Assembly (NCBI GenBank): GCA_015491935.1
Contig: WGGB01000252.1
Span: 1 to 43,552, forward strand
Direction of reading: 5' to 3'
Origin: Alteromonadaceae bacterium
Lineage (GTDB): Bacteria; Pseudomonadota; Gammaproteobacteria; Enterobacterales; Alteromonadaceae
DNA: 43,552 nucleotides
Positions within the stretch are counted from its first letter, which is position 1; the number at the start of each line of letters is the position of its first letter. A model generated the notes under the pieces. That model worked only from the letters and a program-made list of their open reading frames with translations, was not told the DNA's origin and searched no databases. The position numbers and the translations under genes are program-made. Shown here one piece after another: positions 30,155 to 38,760 of this stretch.

Positions 30155-30168
30155 TTGATATAGGTCAA
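30155..30168 (-). promoter_or_regulatory. FNR box in the fnr promoter region
   Basis: TTGAT-ATAG-GTCAA (9 of 10 to consensus) overlaps the stop codon of the SafE-family gene and ends 28 bases before the fnr ATG. Any fnr promoter in this 37-base gap would be overlapped by it, which fits negative autoregulation as known for E. coli fnr. Confidence 0.6.
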
Positions 30169-30887
30169 TAATATAGAAACAAGGTCTGAGTTGCAATCAC
30201 TAAGCTATAAAGTCCATAAGTAATAACTAATATAGCCATGAATTTTCTAACTATTGGCTGAATAAATAAATCTTTTAAAGAAAACAGACCAAAAGAAACG
30301 CTTACTAAGGCGGGTAATGTGCCTAAACCAAATGCGATCATAATGGTAACTCCTGAAAGCAAGCTACTGCTTGCTAGGCTCCATGTTAAGGTGGAATAAA
30401 CTAAGCCACAAGGAAGCCAACCCCATAAAAAACCTAAACCTAATGCTTTTATTGGTTTATCAACGGGAATTAATGATTTACTTAATGGGGAAATAAATTT
30501 CCATAATTTTTGACCTAATGATTCTACTTTATTGAGTAGCATTAACCATTGCCCTAGATATAAACCAAGCAAAATTAAAAAAACAGCAGCAACGACACGT
30601 AATCCAGCGAGTGGTAAACCAATGTTTTTGGCCGCAATAGAGCCAGTAAAACCAACAATACCACCAATAATACCATAAGAACTAATACGACCTAAATGAT
30701 ATAAAAGTACTAACAGATTACGGTTGTTATTTACTTTAGTGGTTAGTAAATTATTGGCTGGTTTTATAATGTTTTTTGGAGGCAGGGCTGAGGTAAGCAT
30801 AGTCGTAATACCACCGCACATACCTAAACAATGTCCTGAGCCTAATAAGCCAATAATGAAGGCAGAAAATAAATCAATATTCATCAT
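30165..30887 (-). CDS. Sulfite exporter TauE/SafE-family membrane protein of the cbb3 locus
   Basis: A 240-residue inner-membrane protein with about six helices. The first helix ends in the conserved GSGHCLGMCGGI motif, and a later helix has WLPCGLVYSTLTW; the Cys/His/Met residues suggest metal handling. This family (COG2836-like, distantly related to the DsbD membrane domain) is a frequent companion of ccoS and ccoI, so a role in copper supply or assembly of cbb3 oxidase is plausible by context. The longest frame begins at a GTG (30923) inside ccoS. I prefer the ATGATG at 30887/30884, which starts one base after the ccoS stop and directly precedes the membrane helix. Confidence 0.85.
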   Translation of the reverse strand: MMNIDLFSAFIIGLLGSGHCLGMCGGITTMLTSALPPKNIIKPANNLLTTKVNNNRNLLVLLYHLGRISSYGIIGGIVGFTGSIAAKNIGLPLAGLRVVAAVFLILLGLYLGQWLMLLNKVESLGQKLWKFISPLSKSLIPVDKPIKALGLGFLWGWLPCGLVYSTLTWSLASSSLLSGVTIMIAFGLGTLPALVSVSFGLFSLKDLFIQPIVRKFMAILVITYGLYSLVIATQTLFLYY

Positions 30888-30888
30888 A

Positions 30889-31113
30889 TTATTGTTTATG
30901 TGGTGTTGAATTATTTTTACCACTAGGTGTAACTATATTTTTTTTATGGTCAATTTTGTCTTTTTTGAGCTCATTATCATCTTCAAATAAAATGCTTAAG
31001 CCTTGTTTTTCAAGATCTTCAAATTGATCGCTTTTAACTGCCCAAAAAAATAAGTAAATGCCTAATGCGGTAAATATAATGGCAATGGGGATCAAAATAT
31101 AAATAATACTCAT
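30889..31113 (-). CDS. ccoS: cbb3 oxidase maturation protein CcoS
   Basis: A 74-residue protein with one membrane helix (IYILIPIAIIFTALGIYLFFWAV, about 3-26) followed by the diagnostic KSDQFEDLEKQGLSILFEDD. CcoS is needed for cofactor insertion into cbb3 oxidase. The C-terminal 25 residues are Lys/Asn-rich and variable. It begins 15 bases after the ccoI stop and nearly touches the next gene, consistent with a ccoH-ccoI-ccoS-safE operon. Confidence 0.95.
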   Translation of the reverse strand: MSIIYILIPIAIIFTALGIYLFFWAVKSDQFEDLEKQGLSILFEDDNELKKDKIDHKKNIVTPSGKNNSTPHKQ

Positions 31114-31128
31114 AATATTTCTTCTGTT

Positions 31129-33591
31129 TTAATTGCTTTTAAGTAAGCGCAATGAATTGGTAATAACTAATAAAGAGCTTGCCGACATACCAATAACCGC
31201 CATATAAGGTGTTATATAACCACTAGCAGCAAGCGGTAACATTAAGGCATTATAACCGAAAGCCCATAAATAATTTTGCATGATAATTTTTTTTGTTTTC
31301 TTGGCTATATGCATTAAAAGGTTAATACTTTTAAGTTGGTTATTTAATAAAATAACATCTGCACCGCTTTTAGCAATATCACTACCACTGCCCATAGCTA
31401 TTGCAATATGTGCGGCACCAAAAACAGGTGAATCATTAATACCATCACCTACCATAGCGACAATATAGTTTTGTTGCCGTTGTTTAATTAAGGTTAATTT
31501 ATCTTGTGCGCTTAAGGCTGCATAATAGTTATTCAGTGATAATTCGCTGGCGACCGTTTTACAGCTATTATTATTATCACCCGATAACATAATGGTACTG
31601 ATGTGCTCACCTTGTAATTTATTTATTAATATATGGGCATCATCACGAAGATGATCCGTAAAATAAAAAGCAGCAATTAATTCCGTTTTACCGTTTTTAT
31701 TAGCTATTAGCACACATTGAGCATTTTCATATTGTTTAATTTTTTCTGAATTATCATTTGCAAAGTGATTAAGAGTTTCGTTACTCGAAAGTAACCAACT
31801 TGGTTTACCTATTTTGTAGCTAATGGGGCTATTATTTTGTTGTATAACACCTTTAATACCATAGCCTGCTTTTACCTGTATTTGATCTGCTTGAATAGAA
31901 AAGTCTCTATAGGGTGTAAAGACTTTGGCAATAGGGTGTTCTGAATGTGTTTCTAAACAGGCTGCTATAGCCAATATTTTAGCTTGATCACTAATAATTG
32001 AATTATTAATCATCGTTATTTTTTCTAAATGAAATTTCCCTGTTGTTAACGTCCCCGTTTTATCAAAAGCAAAGCAATTTACCTTAGGTAAGGTTTCCAT
32101 AACATGGGCTGATTTGATCATAATACCATGACGGTTTAAACACGTTGTGGCACAAGTTAATGCGGTAGGAGTTGCTAATGATAAGGCACAAGGGCAGGTA
32201 GCCACTAAAACAGATAAAGCTATCCAAAATGCTTGTTCGGGGGAATGAAAATACCAATAAATGGCTGTAGCTGTGGCAGTTAATAATATTAAGGCAACAA
32301 AATATTGAGCAACTGTATCAGAAAGTTTAGCTAATTTGGGCTTGTGAGCTTGAGCGTGTTCGCTTAAACGAATTAATTGGCTTAAAAAAGTATGGCTACT
32401 AACTTGTTTTACTTCAACGGTTAAATTGCCATCGCTATTTACCGTACCACAAAATACTTTATCGCCAATTGTTTTATTGATAGGGCGCTGTTCACCTGAA
32501 AGCATCGCTTCATTTATCTGACTATCACCTGTGATAATAACCCCGTCAGCTGGGATGGTTTCCCCTGGTTTTATTAAAATAATATCAAGAGGTTGTAATT
32601 TTTTTGCCGCAATTAATTGCTCTTTTCCATCAATAAGTTGTGTTGCTGTCATCGGCATTAATTTTAATAAATTAGCCGATACTTCAGCAGCACGAGAACG
32701 AGCTCTAAACTCTAAATATTTACCAACAAGTAATAAAAAGGTAAACATTGCTACTGATTCAAAATAAACTTCACCTTGGCTAGTAAAAGTTGCCCAGCTA
32801 CTTGCTAAAAAAGCGAGAATAATAGCAATCGATACAGGGACATCCATCGATAAATGTTTTATTTTTAAAGCATTATAAGCACCTTTATAAAAGGGTAAGG
32901 CACTATAAAAAACAATAGGTAGGCAAAGGAAAAAACTTGTCCAGCGTAAATAAATTAAATTGCTATGAGACATACCACTAAAGGCACCAAAATATAACCC
33001 AACAGCTATCATCATGATTTGCATCATTAAAATACCCGCAATACCTAATCGTTTTATAAAAGTTTTATTTTGTTTTTGCTGTTTTTCTTCAATGTCACTG
33101 GCTTTAAAAGGGGCGGCTTGATAGCCCAAATGTTCTATCGTATCTAATATCGCGCTCAGTTTTATTTTATCTGGCTGCCAACGAACCGTTGCTCGTTGGG
33201 TAGTCGCATTAACATTAATATTGATCAAACCATTAATTTTGCTTAATTGTTGCTCTATTAACCAAGCACAAGCCGCACAACTAATACCATCAATAGACAA
33301 AATGGTTTCTTTATAATTACCCGCTTGATGAGTAAATTCATTTTGTAGGTCAATATCATCTAATAATTGATGTCGTTGCAGTGCTTCAGGAATAAGTGCT
33401 GTAGATTTTTGTGCATTTTCCGTTCTAAAGCGATAATAGTCTGTTAAATTATTATCAACGATTGTTTGCGCAACAGCTTCACAACCGAGACAACACATCG
33501 CTTCTGCTTTATTATTAATAATAACTTTACTATCAAAGCCTTGAGGAACTATTTCCCCACAATGAAAACAATGTGTACTGCTTGTGGTCAT
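31129..33591 (-). CDS. ccoI: Copper-transporting P1B-ATPase CcoI/FixI
   Basis: An 820-residue copper ATPase that supplies cbb3 oxidase. The N-terminus has a CcoI-type Cys-rich module (CFHCGEIV and CCLGCEAVAQTI, residues 8-45) and then a heavy-metal-binding domain with GISCAACAWLIEQQL near 101-115. Eight helices follow. The membrane metal site is CPCALSLATP, the actuator motif is LSGEQRP, the phosphorylated Asp lies in DKTGTLT, and the hinge is VGDGINDSPVFGAA. The extended N-terminus and the location between ccoH and ccoS separate it from CopA. ccoH ends 3 bases upstream, so the two are coupled. Confidence 0.96.
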   Translation of the reverse strand: MTTSSTHCFHCGEIVPQGFDSKVIINNKAEAMCCLGCEAVAQTIVDNNLTDYYRFRTENAQKSTALIPEALQRHQLLDDIDLQNEFTHQAGNYKETILSIDGISCAACAWLIEQQLSKINGLININVNATTQRATVRWQPDKIKLSAILDTIEHLGYQAAPFKASDIEEKQQKQNKTFIKRLGIAGILMMQIMMIAVGLYFGAFSGMSHSNLIYLRWTSFFLCLPIVFYSALPFYKGAYNALKIKHLSMDVPVSIAIILAFLASSWATFTSQGEVYFESVAMFTFLLLVGKYLEFRARSRAAEVSANLLKLMPMTATQLIDGKEQLIAAKKLQPLDIILIKPGETIPADGVIITGDSQINEAMLSGEQRPINKTIGDKVFCGTVNSDGNLTVEVKQVSSHTFLSQLIRLSEHAQAHKPKLAKLSDTVAQYFVALILLTATATAIYWYFHSPEQAFWIALSVLVATCPCALSLATPTALTCATTCLNRHGIMIKSAHVMETLPKVNCFAFDKTGTLTTGKFHLEKITMINNSIISDQAKILAIAACLETHSEHPIAKVFTPYRDFSIQADQIQVKAGYGIKGVIQQNNSPISYKIGKPSWLLSSNETLNHFANDNSEKIKQYENAQCVLIANKNGKTELIAAFYFTDHLRDDAHILINKLQGEHISTIMLSGDNNNSCKTVASELSLNNYYAALSAQDKLTLIKQRQQNYIVAMVGDGINDSPVFGAAHIAIAMGSGSDIAKSGADVILLNNQLKSINLLMHIAKKTKKIIMQNYLWAFGYNALMLPLAASGYITPYMAVIGMSASSLLVITNSLRLLKSN

Positions 33592-33594
33592 TAT

Positions 33595-34089
33595 TTAATT
33601 GGCTTCAGCTAAATCGGGTTCAATATTAATAAAATCTGATTGTGGTAAATGAATAACATTTTCAATACGCCAATTATTTTTAAAAGAGGATAAGGTTATT
33701 CTCCATTTACCTGAAATGGGGGTCTTAAAATGATGGCGAAAATATCCATTACCATCAGCTGTTAACACCAGATGAAAATCATTTTTAGCTAAGGTTGGAT
33801 GATAAAAATTAACATTAAGTAAAGGGAACTCTTTCACAATACCTGTAGGTTTAATAATTAAGTCATTTCCACCTGTTTTAAGAGCAAATTGCATTCCTAA
33901 TTTTTGCGCTAATTTTATTTTTGATATTTCCAAATTTATAGTTTTACCTCGTTTATAGTAATCGCCAATAACTAAACTATCTGGTTCGTGATTGGCAATA
34001 AAATAAGTGGTAATGCTCGCAATGACAGCAATGGTAGGTAAAATAAAAATCAACCAAGCCCAAGGCTCTTTATACCAAGATGTTTTCAT
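33595..34089 (-). CDS. ccoH: cbb3 oxidase assembly protein CcoH/FixH
   Basis: A 164-residue protein with the FixH plan: a short cytoplasmic start (MKTSWYKEPWAWLIFILP), one membrane helix (about 12-32) and a periplasmic beta domain. VIGDYYKRGKTINLEI (about 41-56) is the conserved FixH motif, and the C-terminal WRITL segment is usual. It stabilises the cbb3 complex during assembly. It is the first gene of the accessory set, 168 bases downstream of ccoP and beyond a terminator, with GGGGAG-containing sequence ahead of the start. No ccoG (FixG) gene lies in this locus, which is unusual compared with ccoGHIS clusters. Confidence 0.92.
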   Translation of the reverse strand: MKTSWYKEPWAWLIFILPTIAVIASITTYFIANHEPDSLVIGDYYKRGKTINLEISKIKLAQKLGMQFALKTGGNDLIIKPTGIVKEFPLLNVNFYHPTLAKNDFHLVLTADGNGYFRHHFKTPISGKWRITLSSFKNNWRIENVIHLPQSDFINIEPDLAEAN

Positions 34090-34170
34090 TAGTTTAATAT
34101 CATTTTTAGTCGTAAAGGGGAGTTATTTATTGTACTAGAAATTATGCGATTATGCATGAAATATAAGTTA

Positions 34171-34210
34171 AAAAACAAATAAAAAAGCCTTGTGATTAAA
34201 CAAAGCTTTT
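34171..34210 (-). terminator. Intrinsic terminator after ccoP
   Basis: On the minus strand AAAAGCTTTGT (from 34210), loop TTAATC, ACAAGGCTTTT (to 34183): an 11-bp stem with one G-U pair, followed by a long T-rich run to about 34171. It divides ccoNOQP from ccoHIS. Confidence 0.8.
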
Positions 34211-34213
34211 ATG

Positions 34214-34246
34214 AAAAATAGTATTGTTTTAAATAATACTATTTTT
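34214..34246 (-). repeat. AT-rich stem-loop just after the ccoP stop
   Basis: A perfect 12-bp inverted repeat, AAAAATAGTATT (34214-34225) and AATACTATTTTT (34235-34246), loop of 9, lies 11 bases past the ccoP stop and right before the terminator. It may stabilise the 3' end of the ccoNOQP message. Confidence 0.7.
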
Positions 34247-34257
34247 TGAGTTAATAC

Positions 34258-35238
34258 TTATTTGTGGTGAGAAAGACTATAGACATAAGCACTTATAAGA
34301 TGCACTTTTTCTTTACCTAAAATATTTTCCCAAGCAGGCATAATACCAGCACGACCATTACGGATAGAGTCTTCAATAGCATGTACAGAACCACCATAAA
34401 GCCAAATATTATCGGTTAAGTTTGGCGCACCTAGTTTCATATTGTAGCTTAATAAGCTTCCTTTACCCTTAGGACCATGACAGGCTACACACATTGGATA
34501 TCGTGCTTTACCTGCTTTAGCTAATTTAGGATCCACTTTTCGTCCACTTAAGCTAATAACATAAGCTGCAACTTCTTTAACACCTTGTTCTCCACCTAAA
34601 GCGTCTAACCAAGCTATCATGCCATGTGCTTTACGACCTTTTAAAATGGTTTCTTCAATCGTTGCCGGTGAACCCCCGTATAACCAATCATCATCAGTTA
34701 AGTTAGGAAATCCAGTACTACCACGAGCATCACTACCATGACATTGTGAGCAATTTTGCAAAAACAAACTTTGACCTATTTTTAAAGCTTTTTTATCACT
34801 AGTTAAATCTTTAATACTACGCGATGCATAAGCTTTAAAAATTGGATCATATTTAGCGTTTGCTGCGGCAATTTCACGGTCATACTGGTTTAAAACACCA
34901 GATCCAGGTTTTAAGTTATTTAACGTACGTGCTTTTGATTCAGCAATATTTAATATACCTTGGTTAGAACTTTGCCAGCCAAACAAGCCTTTCCAGTTAC
35001 CAAGACCAGGGTAAAATAATAAATAACCAAATCCCCAAATGATTGTTAATAAGAAAAATGTACTCCACCATTTTGGTAGTGGGTTATTTAATTCTTCAAT
35101 GCCGTCAAAAGAGTGTCCCATCGACTCTCCTTCTTTAACACCAGCGAAGTTCTTTAAACACCAACGTAATAATAGATAACAACCTACTAAAGTGCCAAGT
35201 GTAAGAACGGATATCCAGATACTCCAGAAGCTAGACAT
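34258..35238 (-). CDS. ccoP: cbb3 cytochrome c oxidase subunit III (diheme cytochrome c)
   Basis: A 326-residue subunit with two membrane helices (about 7-27 and 58-77) and two cytochrome c domains. Heme motifs are CSQCH near 164 and CVACH near 250. The repeated NLTDDDWLYGG and NLTDNIWLYGG segments follow each heme, and distal Met ligands lie in HGMIAW and GIMPAW. It passes electrons from donor cytochromes to CcoO. The N-terminal 2-helix form is the long CcoP type. It overlaps ccoQ by 8 bases and has GGAGAC as ribosome site. Confidence 0.97.
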   Translation of the reverse strand: MSSFWSIWISVLTLGTLVGCYLLLRWCLKNFAGVKEGESMGHSFDGIEELNNPLPKWWSTFFLLTIIWGFGYLLFYPGLGNWKGLFGWQSSNQGILNIAESKARTLNNLKPGSGVLNQYDREIAAANAKYDPIFKAYASRSIKDLTSDKKALKIGQSLFLQNCSQCHGSDARGSTGFPNLTDDDWLYGGSPATIEETILKGRKAHGMIAWLDALGGEQGVKEVAAYVISLSGRKVDPKLAKAGKARYPMCVACHGPKGKGSLLSYNMKLGAPNLTDNIWLYGGSVHAIEDSIRNGRAGIMPAWENILGKEKVHLISAYVYSLSHHK

Positions 35239-35434
35239 TATTATTAGTCTCCTGTTTGCTTTTTGTTGTTCTATCTTGTTTAGAGTGAACAGTCTTTAAA
35301 TCATCATCTAAAATTGAATTTGCAATTTCATCAAATGACGATTTACGTTTTTTGCTATATGACCAGATCACAATAATGATAAAAATGGCGAAAATTAAGA
35401 GGGTAAATATTCCTCTGATTGTGCCGAAATCCAT
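35231..35434 (-). CDS. ccoQ: cbb3 oxidase small subunit CcoQ
   Basis: A 67-residue single-helix protein: DFGTIRGIFTLLIFAIFIIIVIWSYSKKRK at the N-terminus, then a charged tail with FDEIANSILDDD typical of CcoQ/FixQ, and a Lys/Gln-rich end. It stabilises the CcoP association. It lies between ccoO and ccoP, overlapping the ccoP start. Confidence 0.93.
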   Translation of the reverse strand: MDFGTIRGIFTLLIFAIFIIIVIWSYSKKRKSSFDEIANSILDDDLKTVHSKQDRTTKSKQETNNNV

Positions 35435-35449
35435 ATTAATAACCTTTAT

Positions 35450-36115
35450 TTATTTCAATGCAAGACCCAGTGATTGCAAATAAGCAATCAAGGCCTGCAT
35501 TTCAGTTTTACCTTTTACTGCGGCTTTAGCACCAGCAATATCTTCAGCACTATATAGTGGAATACGGTTGCCATTTTTATCTATACGTTGATGACTCTTA
35601 GTTAAAAAATTAAAGGTTTTTAACTTTTTAGCGGTTAATTCACCCGTCAGCTTATTTTTATCAAGCCACTTAAACGAAGGCATATTAGATTCTGGTACTA
35701 CCGAACGAGGATTAATTAAGTGAGCACGATGCCATGCATCACTATAACGACCACCAACACGCGCTATATCAGGACCTGTACGTTTAGAACCCCATAAAAA
35801 TGGATGTTCCCATACACCTTCGCCAGCAACACTATAGTGACCATAACGTTCTGTTTCAGCCCTAAATGGGCGGATCATTTGGCTGTGACAAACATGACAG
35901 CCTTCTCGGATATAAATATCACGGCCTTCCATTTGTAAGGCTGTATAAGGCTTTAAATTAGTCACAGGAGTGACCATAGCTTTTTGAAAGAATAACGGCG
36001 TTATTTCAACTAAAGCACCAACACTGATCGCTAAAATTGCAAAAATAAAAAACAATCCCACGTTGGTTTCTACTTTTTCATGTTTATTTGTCATTTCTTT
36101 ATGTTCGTTTGACAT
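35450..36115 (-). CDS. ccoO: cbb3 cytochrome c oxidase subunit II (monoheme cytochrome c)
   Basis: A 221-residue subunit with one N-terminal membrane anchor (about 17-40) and a cytochrome c domain. The heme site is [15 protein letters not shown] near 71-85, with the axial Met in [36 protein letters not shown] is a strong CcoO signature. The longest frame begins with a TTG at 36121. The ATG at 36115 has AAGGGAG seven bases upstream, so I use it. It starts 12 bases after the ccoN stop. Confidence 0.97.
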   Translation of the reverse strand: MSNEHKEMTNKHEKVETNVGLFFIFAILAISVGALVEITPLFFQKAMVTPVTNLKPYTALQMEGRDIYIREGCHVCHSQMIRPFRAETERYGHYSVAGEGVWEHPFLWGSKRTGPDIARVGGRYSDAWHRAHLINPRSVVPESNMPSFKWLDKNKLTGELTAKKLKTFNFLTKSHQRIDKNGNRIPLYSAEDIAGAKAAVKGKTEMQALIAYLQSLGLALK

Positions 36116-36127
36116 TTTCAATCTCCC

Positions 36128-37552
36128 TTAAGCTGCTTCAACAGGCTGAAGACTTCCGTCTTTTGCTCTGATGGTTTTGATCATGTTATAAAGCATAATC
36201 ACGAAGCCCGTAACAATAAGAACGCCACCTAAAAAGCGCATAAAGTAGAATGGATATGAAGCCGTTAAACTTTCAACAAAGCTATAAGTTAAGGTACCGT
36301 CAGAGTTTACTGCACGCCACATTAAACCTTGCATAACACCAGAAATCCACATAGCAACAATGTATAAGATAACGCCTGAGGTATGGATCCAAAAATGGGT
36401 GTTAATTAATTTAATACTATACATACGACCTTGATTAAAGAGCACAGGGATCAAATGATACATAGCACCAATAGACACCATAGCAACCCAGCCTAAAGCA
36501 CCTGAATGTACGTGACCAATAGTCCAGTCAGTATAATGAGATAATGCATTAACTGATTTTATCGCCATCATTGGTCCTTCAAAGGTAGACATACCGTAGA
36601 AAGATAAAGAAACAATTAAGAAACGTAAAATAGGATCATTACGTAATTTATGCCAAGCACCCGATAGCGTCATAATCCCGTTGATCATACCGCCCCAAGA
36701 TGGCAAAAATAGTACAACAGACATTACCATACCAACAGATTGAGTCCAATCAGGTAAAGCTGTGTAGTGAAGATGATGAGGGCCAGCCCAAATATATAAA
36801 GAAATTAGCGCCCAAAAATGGACAATTGATAAACGATATGAGTAAACAGGACGTTCTGCTTGTTTAGGTACAAAATAATACATCATACCTAAAAAACCTG
36901 CTGTAAGTAAGAAACCTACGGCGTTATGCCCATACCACCATTGCATCATTGCATCAATAGCACCAGAGTATATTGAATAAGATTTCATTGGCGCAACCGG
37001 TATCGCCATGCTATTACCAATGTGTAGTACCGCAACCGTTAAAATAAAAGCACCAAAAAACCAGTTGGCTACATAAATATGTGACACTTTTCGTTTAGCT
37101 AAAGTACCAAAAAAAACAATAGCATAACAAATCCAAACTACAGCAATAGCAATGTCAATAGGCCATTCTAGCTCTGCATATTCTTTTGAAGTGGTATAAC
37201 CTAAAGGTAAAGATATAACAGCAGCTACAATAATAGCTTGCCATCCCCAAAAGGTAAAAGCGGCTAATTTGCCACCAAAAAGGGTTGTTTTACAAGTACG
37301 TTGCACCACGTAATAAGATGTTGCAAATAATGCACTAGTACCAAATGCAAAAATAACAGCATTAGTATGTAAAGGGCGAAGGCGTGAGTATGTTAACCAT
37401 GGTGTGTCAAAATTTAATGCTGGCCATATTAATTGCGCAGCAATGATAACACCCACTAACGTACCTACAAAGCCCCAAATTACAGTCATTACAGTAAACT
37501 GACGTACAACATCAAAGTTGTAGTCAACTGCCGACATATTAGTTTGACTCAT
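36128..37552 (-). CDS. ccoN: cbb3 cytochrome c oxidase catalytic subunit I
   Basis: A 474-residue, 12-helix heme-copper oxidase subunit that reduces oxygen to water at high affinity. Ligand regions visible: [13 protein letters not shown] (low-spin heme), [11 protein letters not shown] (CuB His with the cross-linked Tyr region), [13 protein letters not shown] (CuB His pair) and [13 protein letters not shown] (high-spin and low-spin heme His). The open frame extends 18 codons upstream to 37606. The ATG at 37552 begins [19 protein letters not shown], the usual CcoN start, with GGAAA upstream, whereas 37606 lies at the predicted transcription start. First gene of ccoNOQP. Confidence 0.97.
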   Translation of the reverse strand: MSQTNMSAVDYNFDVVRQFTVMTVIWGFVGTLVGVIIAAQLIWPALNFDTPWLTYSRLRPLHTNAVIFAFGTSALFATSYYVVQRTCKTTLFGGKLAAFTFWGWQAIIVAAVISLPLGYTTSKEYAELEWPIDIAIAVVWICYAIVFFGTLAKRKVSHIYVANWFFGAFILTVAVLHIGNSMAIPVAPMKSYSIYSGAIDAMMQWWYGHNAVGFLLTAGFLGMMYYFVPKQAERPVYSYRLSIVHFWALISLYIWAGPHHLHYTALPDWTQSVGMVMSVVLFLPSWGGMINGIMTLSGAWHKLRNDPILRFLIVSLSFYGMSTFEGPMMAIKSVNALSHYTDWTIGHVHSGALGWVAMVSIGAMYHLIPVLFNQGRMYSIKLINTHFWIHTSGVILYIVAMWISGVMQGLMWRAVNSDGTLTYSFVESLTASYPFYFMRFLGGVLIVTGFVIMLYNMIKTIRAKDGSLQPVEAA

Positions 37553-37611
37553 GTTAAGGTTTCCGAAGTTATAATTATTAACGAGAATTTTTCCTACTTT
37601 AATCATAGAGT

Positions 37612-37652
37612 ATTATATAGCTTAATTTCATTATGCTGTGACATAAGTCACG
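37612..37652 (-). promoter_or_regulatory. ccoN promoter with a CRP/FNR-family site at the class II position
   Basis: On the minus strand a consensus TATAAT -10 occupies 37617-37612. Upstream, TGTGACATAAGTCACG (37637-37652 on the plus strand) contains the perfect palindrome GTGAC-N4-GTCAC. It matches the CRP consensus TGTGA-N6-TCACA at 9 of 10. Its centre (37644.5) is about 40 bases before the predicted start near 37604, where class II activators of the CRP/FNR family sit. The transcript leader would be about 52 bases. Confidence 0.65.
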
Positions 37653-37752
37653 TAAAGCCATACAGTTACACTTTGATTACAGAATTTTACTCTTTGCACG
37701 TGCTATAAATCAACTGAGATTTTGATTTTGTTCATTTTTTAAATGAAAAACA

Positions 37753-37776
37753 ATCAAATTTGTTGATATAGAACAA
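37753..37776 (-). promoter_or_regulatory. FNR box with an extra half-site far upstream of ccoN
   Basis: TTGAT-ATAG-AACAA (37763-37776) matches the FNR consensus at 9 of 10. Another half-site, ATCAA (37753-37757), lies 5 bases before it, and a further loosely spaced ATCAA/TTGAT pair lies at 37709-37726. The centre is about 165 bases upstream of the predicted ccoN start and 128 bases past the end of the second fnr gene. The rest of the 297-base ccoN-regulator gap is AT-rich and unassigned. Confidence 0.45.
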
Positions 37777-37903
37777 TAAAAAATATTTTCTGAGGGTTAA
37801 TGCTCAATGAGCTTCATTTGTTAAGGTAGACTATTTTTGTAAAATCAGCCAATTATCAATAATAAATTATCTTTATAGCGTTAAAATATTAAATCATTTC
37901 ATT

Positions 37904-38641
37904 TTAGTCATTAGTTAAATGGGTGAGTTGTTCGAGGTTGAGCAAGGTGATACTTTTACCATTAAGTAAAATCAACCCTTCTTTTTGAAATCTTGATAAT
38001 AAACGGCTTAATGTTTCTCGTCTTAACCCTAAAAAATTAGCAATATTTTCTCTACTCATGGCCAAATACAAAATATTGGCTATTGTTCTGTATTTACTAG
38101 TACGCATATTTACATTCAGTAAAAAGGCGGCCAGCAAACTTTCAGCTGACTTTTTTGCGATTAAACTAGCAAATTCTTGTTGATTAAAATAGCTTTGACG
38201 GCTTAGTAGCGTCACTAAATTAGCTTGCAAATCGGGGACTAAATTAGCATTGCTTGTTAATTCACGTACAGATACTTTACAAATACTGCTTTCTTCTAGG
38301 GCAATGGCATCACAAGCATATTTTTGTGGAAATAATGCATCTTCACCAAGCAATTCACCTGGAAAACGGAAATTAATAATTTTTACATTATCCTGACTTC
38401 CCATACAAAGTTTAAAGCTACCTGAACATACGGCATACATTGCCGATAATGATTCTCCTTTAGTAAATAAGCTTGTGCCAGCCTTAATACTAATGCGCTT
38501 ATCAAGGTAATGAGCCGAAAGGAGTAAAGATTGATCTGCTTGATTTGTGGGTTGGCAAATAGGTTCCATCGAACAATTTTCACAAGCAATATATTTAGTT
38601 GTCGGTTCAGAAAAAGGAGATATTGATTGATTAATATTCAT
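37904..38641 (-). CDS. Second FNR-type [4Fe-4S] regulator with a hybrid recognition helix
   Basis: With the ATG at 38641 the product is 245 residues. Its cysteines fall at 20, 23, 29 and 121, almost exactly the E. coli FNR positions (20, 23, 29, 122), so it should sense oxygen. This agreement, and the absence of FNR similarity in the 23-residue extension to 38710, decides the start, although no ribosome site is obvious. It has the beta-roll motif RFPGELLGEDALF and extra Cys at 72, 79 and 110. The recognition helix is RRETLSRLLSRF: Glu209, Ser212 and Arg213 as in FNR, but Arg208 where FNR has Val, as in CRP (Arg180). It lies directly upstream of ccoN on the same strand and downstream of the hemerythrin gene. 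It is clearly a paralogue, not the fnr orthologue. Confidence 0.9.
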   Translation of the reverse strand: MNINQSISPFSEPTTKYIACENCSMEPICQPTNQADQSLLLSAHYLDKRISIKAGTSLFTKGESLSAMYAVCSGSFKLCMGSQDNVKIINFRFPGELLGEDALFPQKYACDAIALEESSICKVSVRELTSNANLVPDLQANLVTLLSRQSYFNQQEFASLIAKKSAESLLAAFLLNVNMRTSKYRTIANILYLAMSRENIANFLGLRRETLSRLLSRFQKEGLILLNGKSITLLNLEQLTHLTND

Positions 38642-38760
38642 AAAATATTTTTTTAATAAAATTAATGTGGTTTGAAAAATAATTGGCTCTGGCGAAGAGC
38701 TCACTAACATTGAGCAATACTGCTTTCATGAGTTATAGATACATAACTTACGATTTATTT

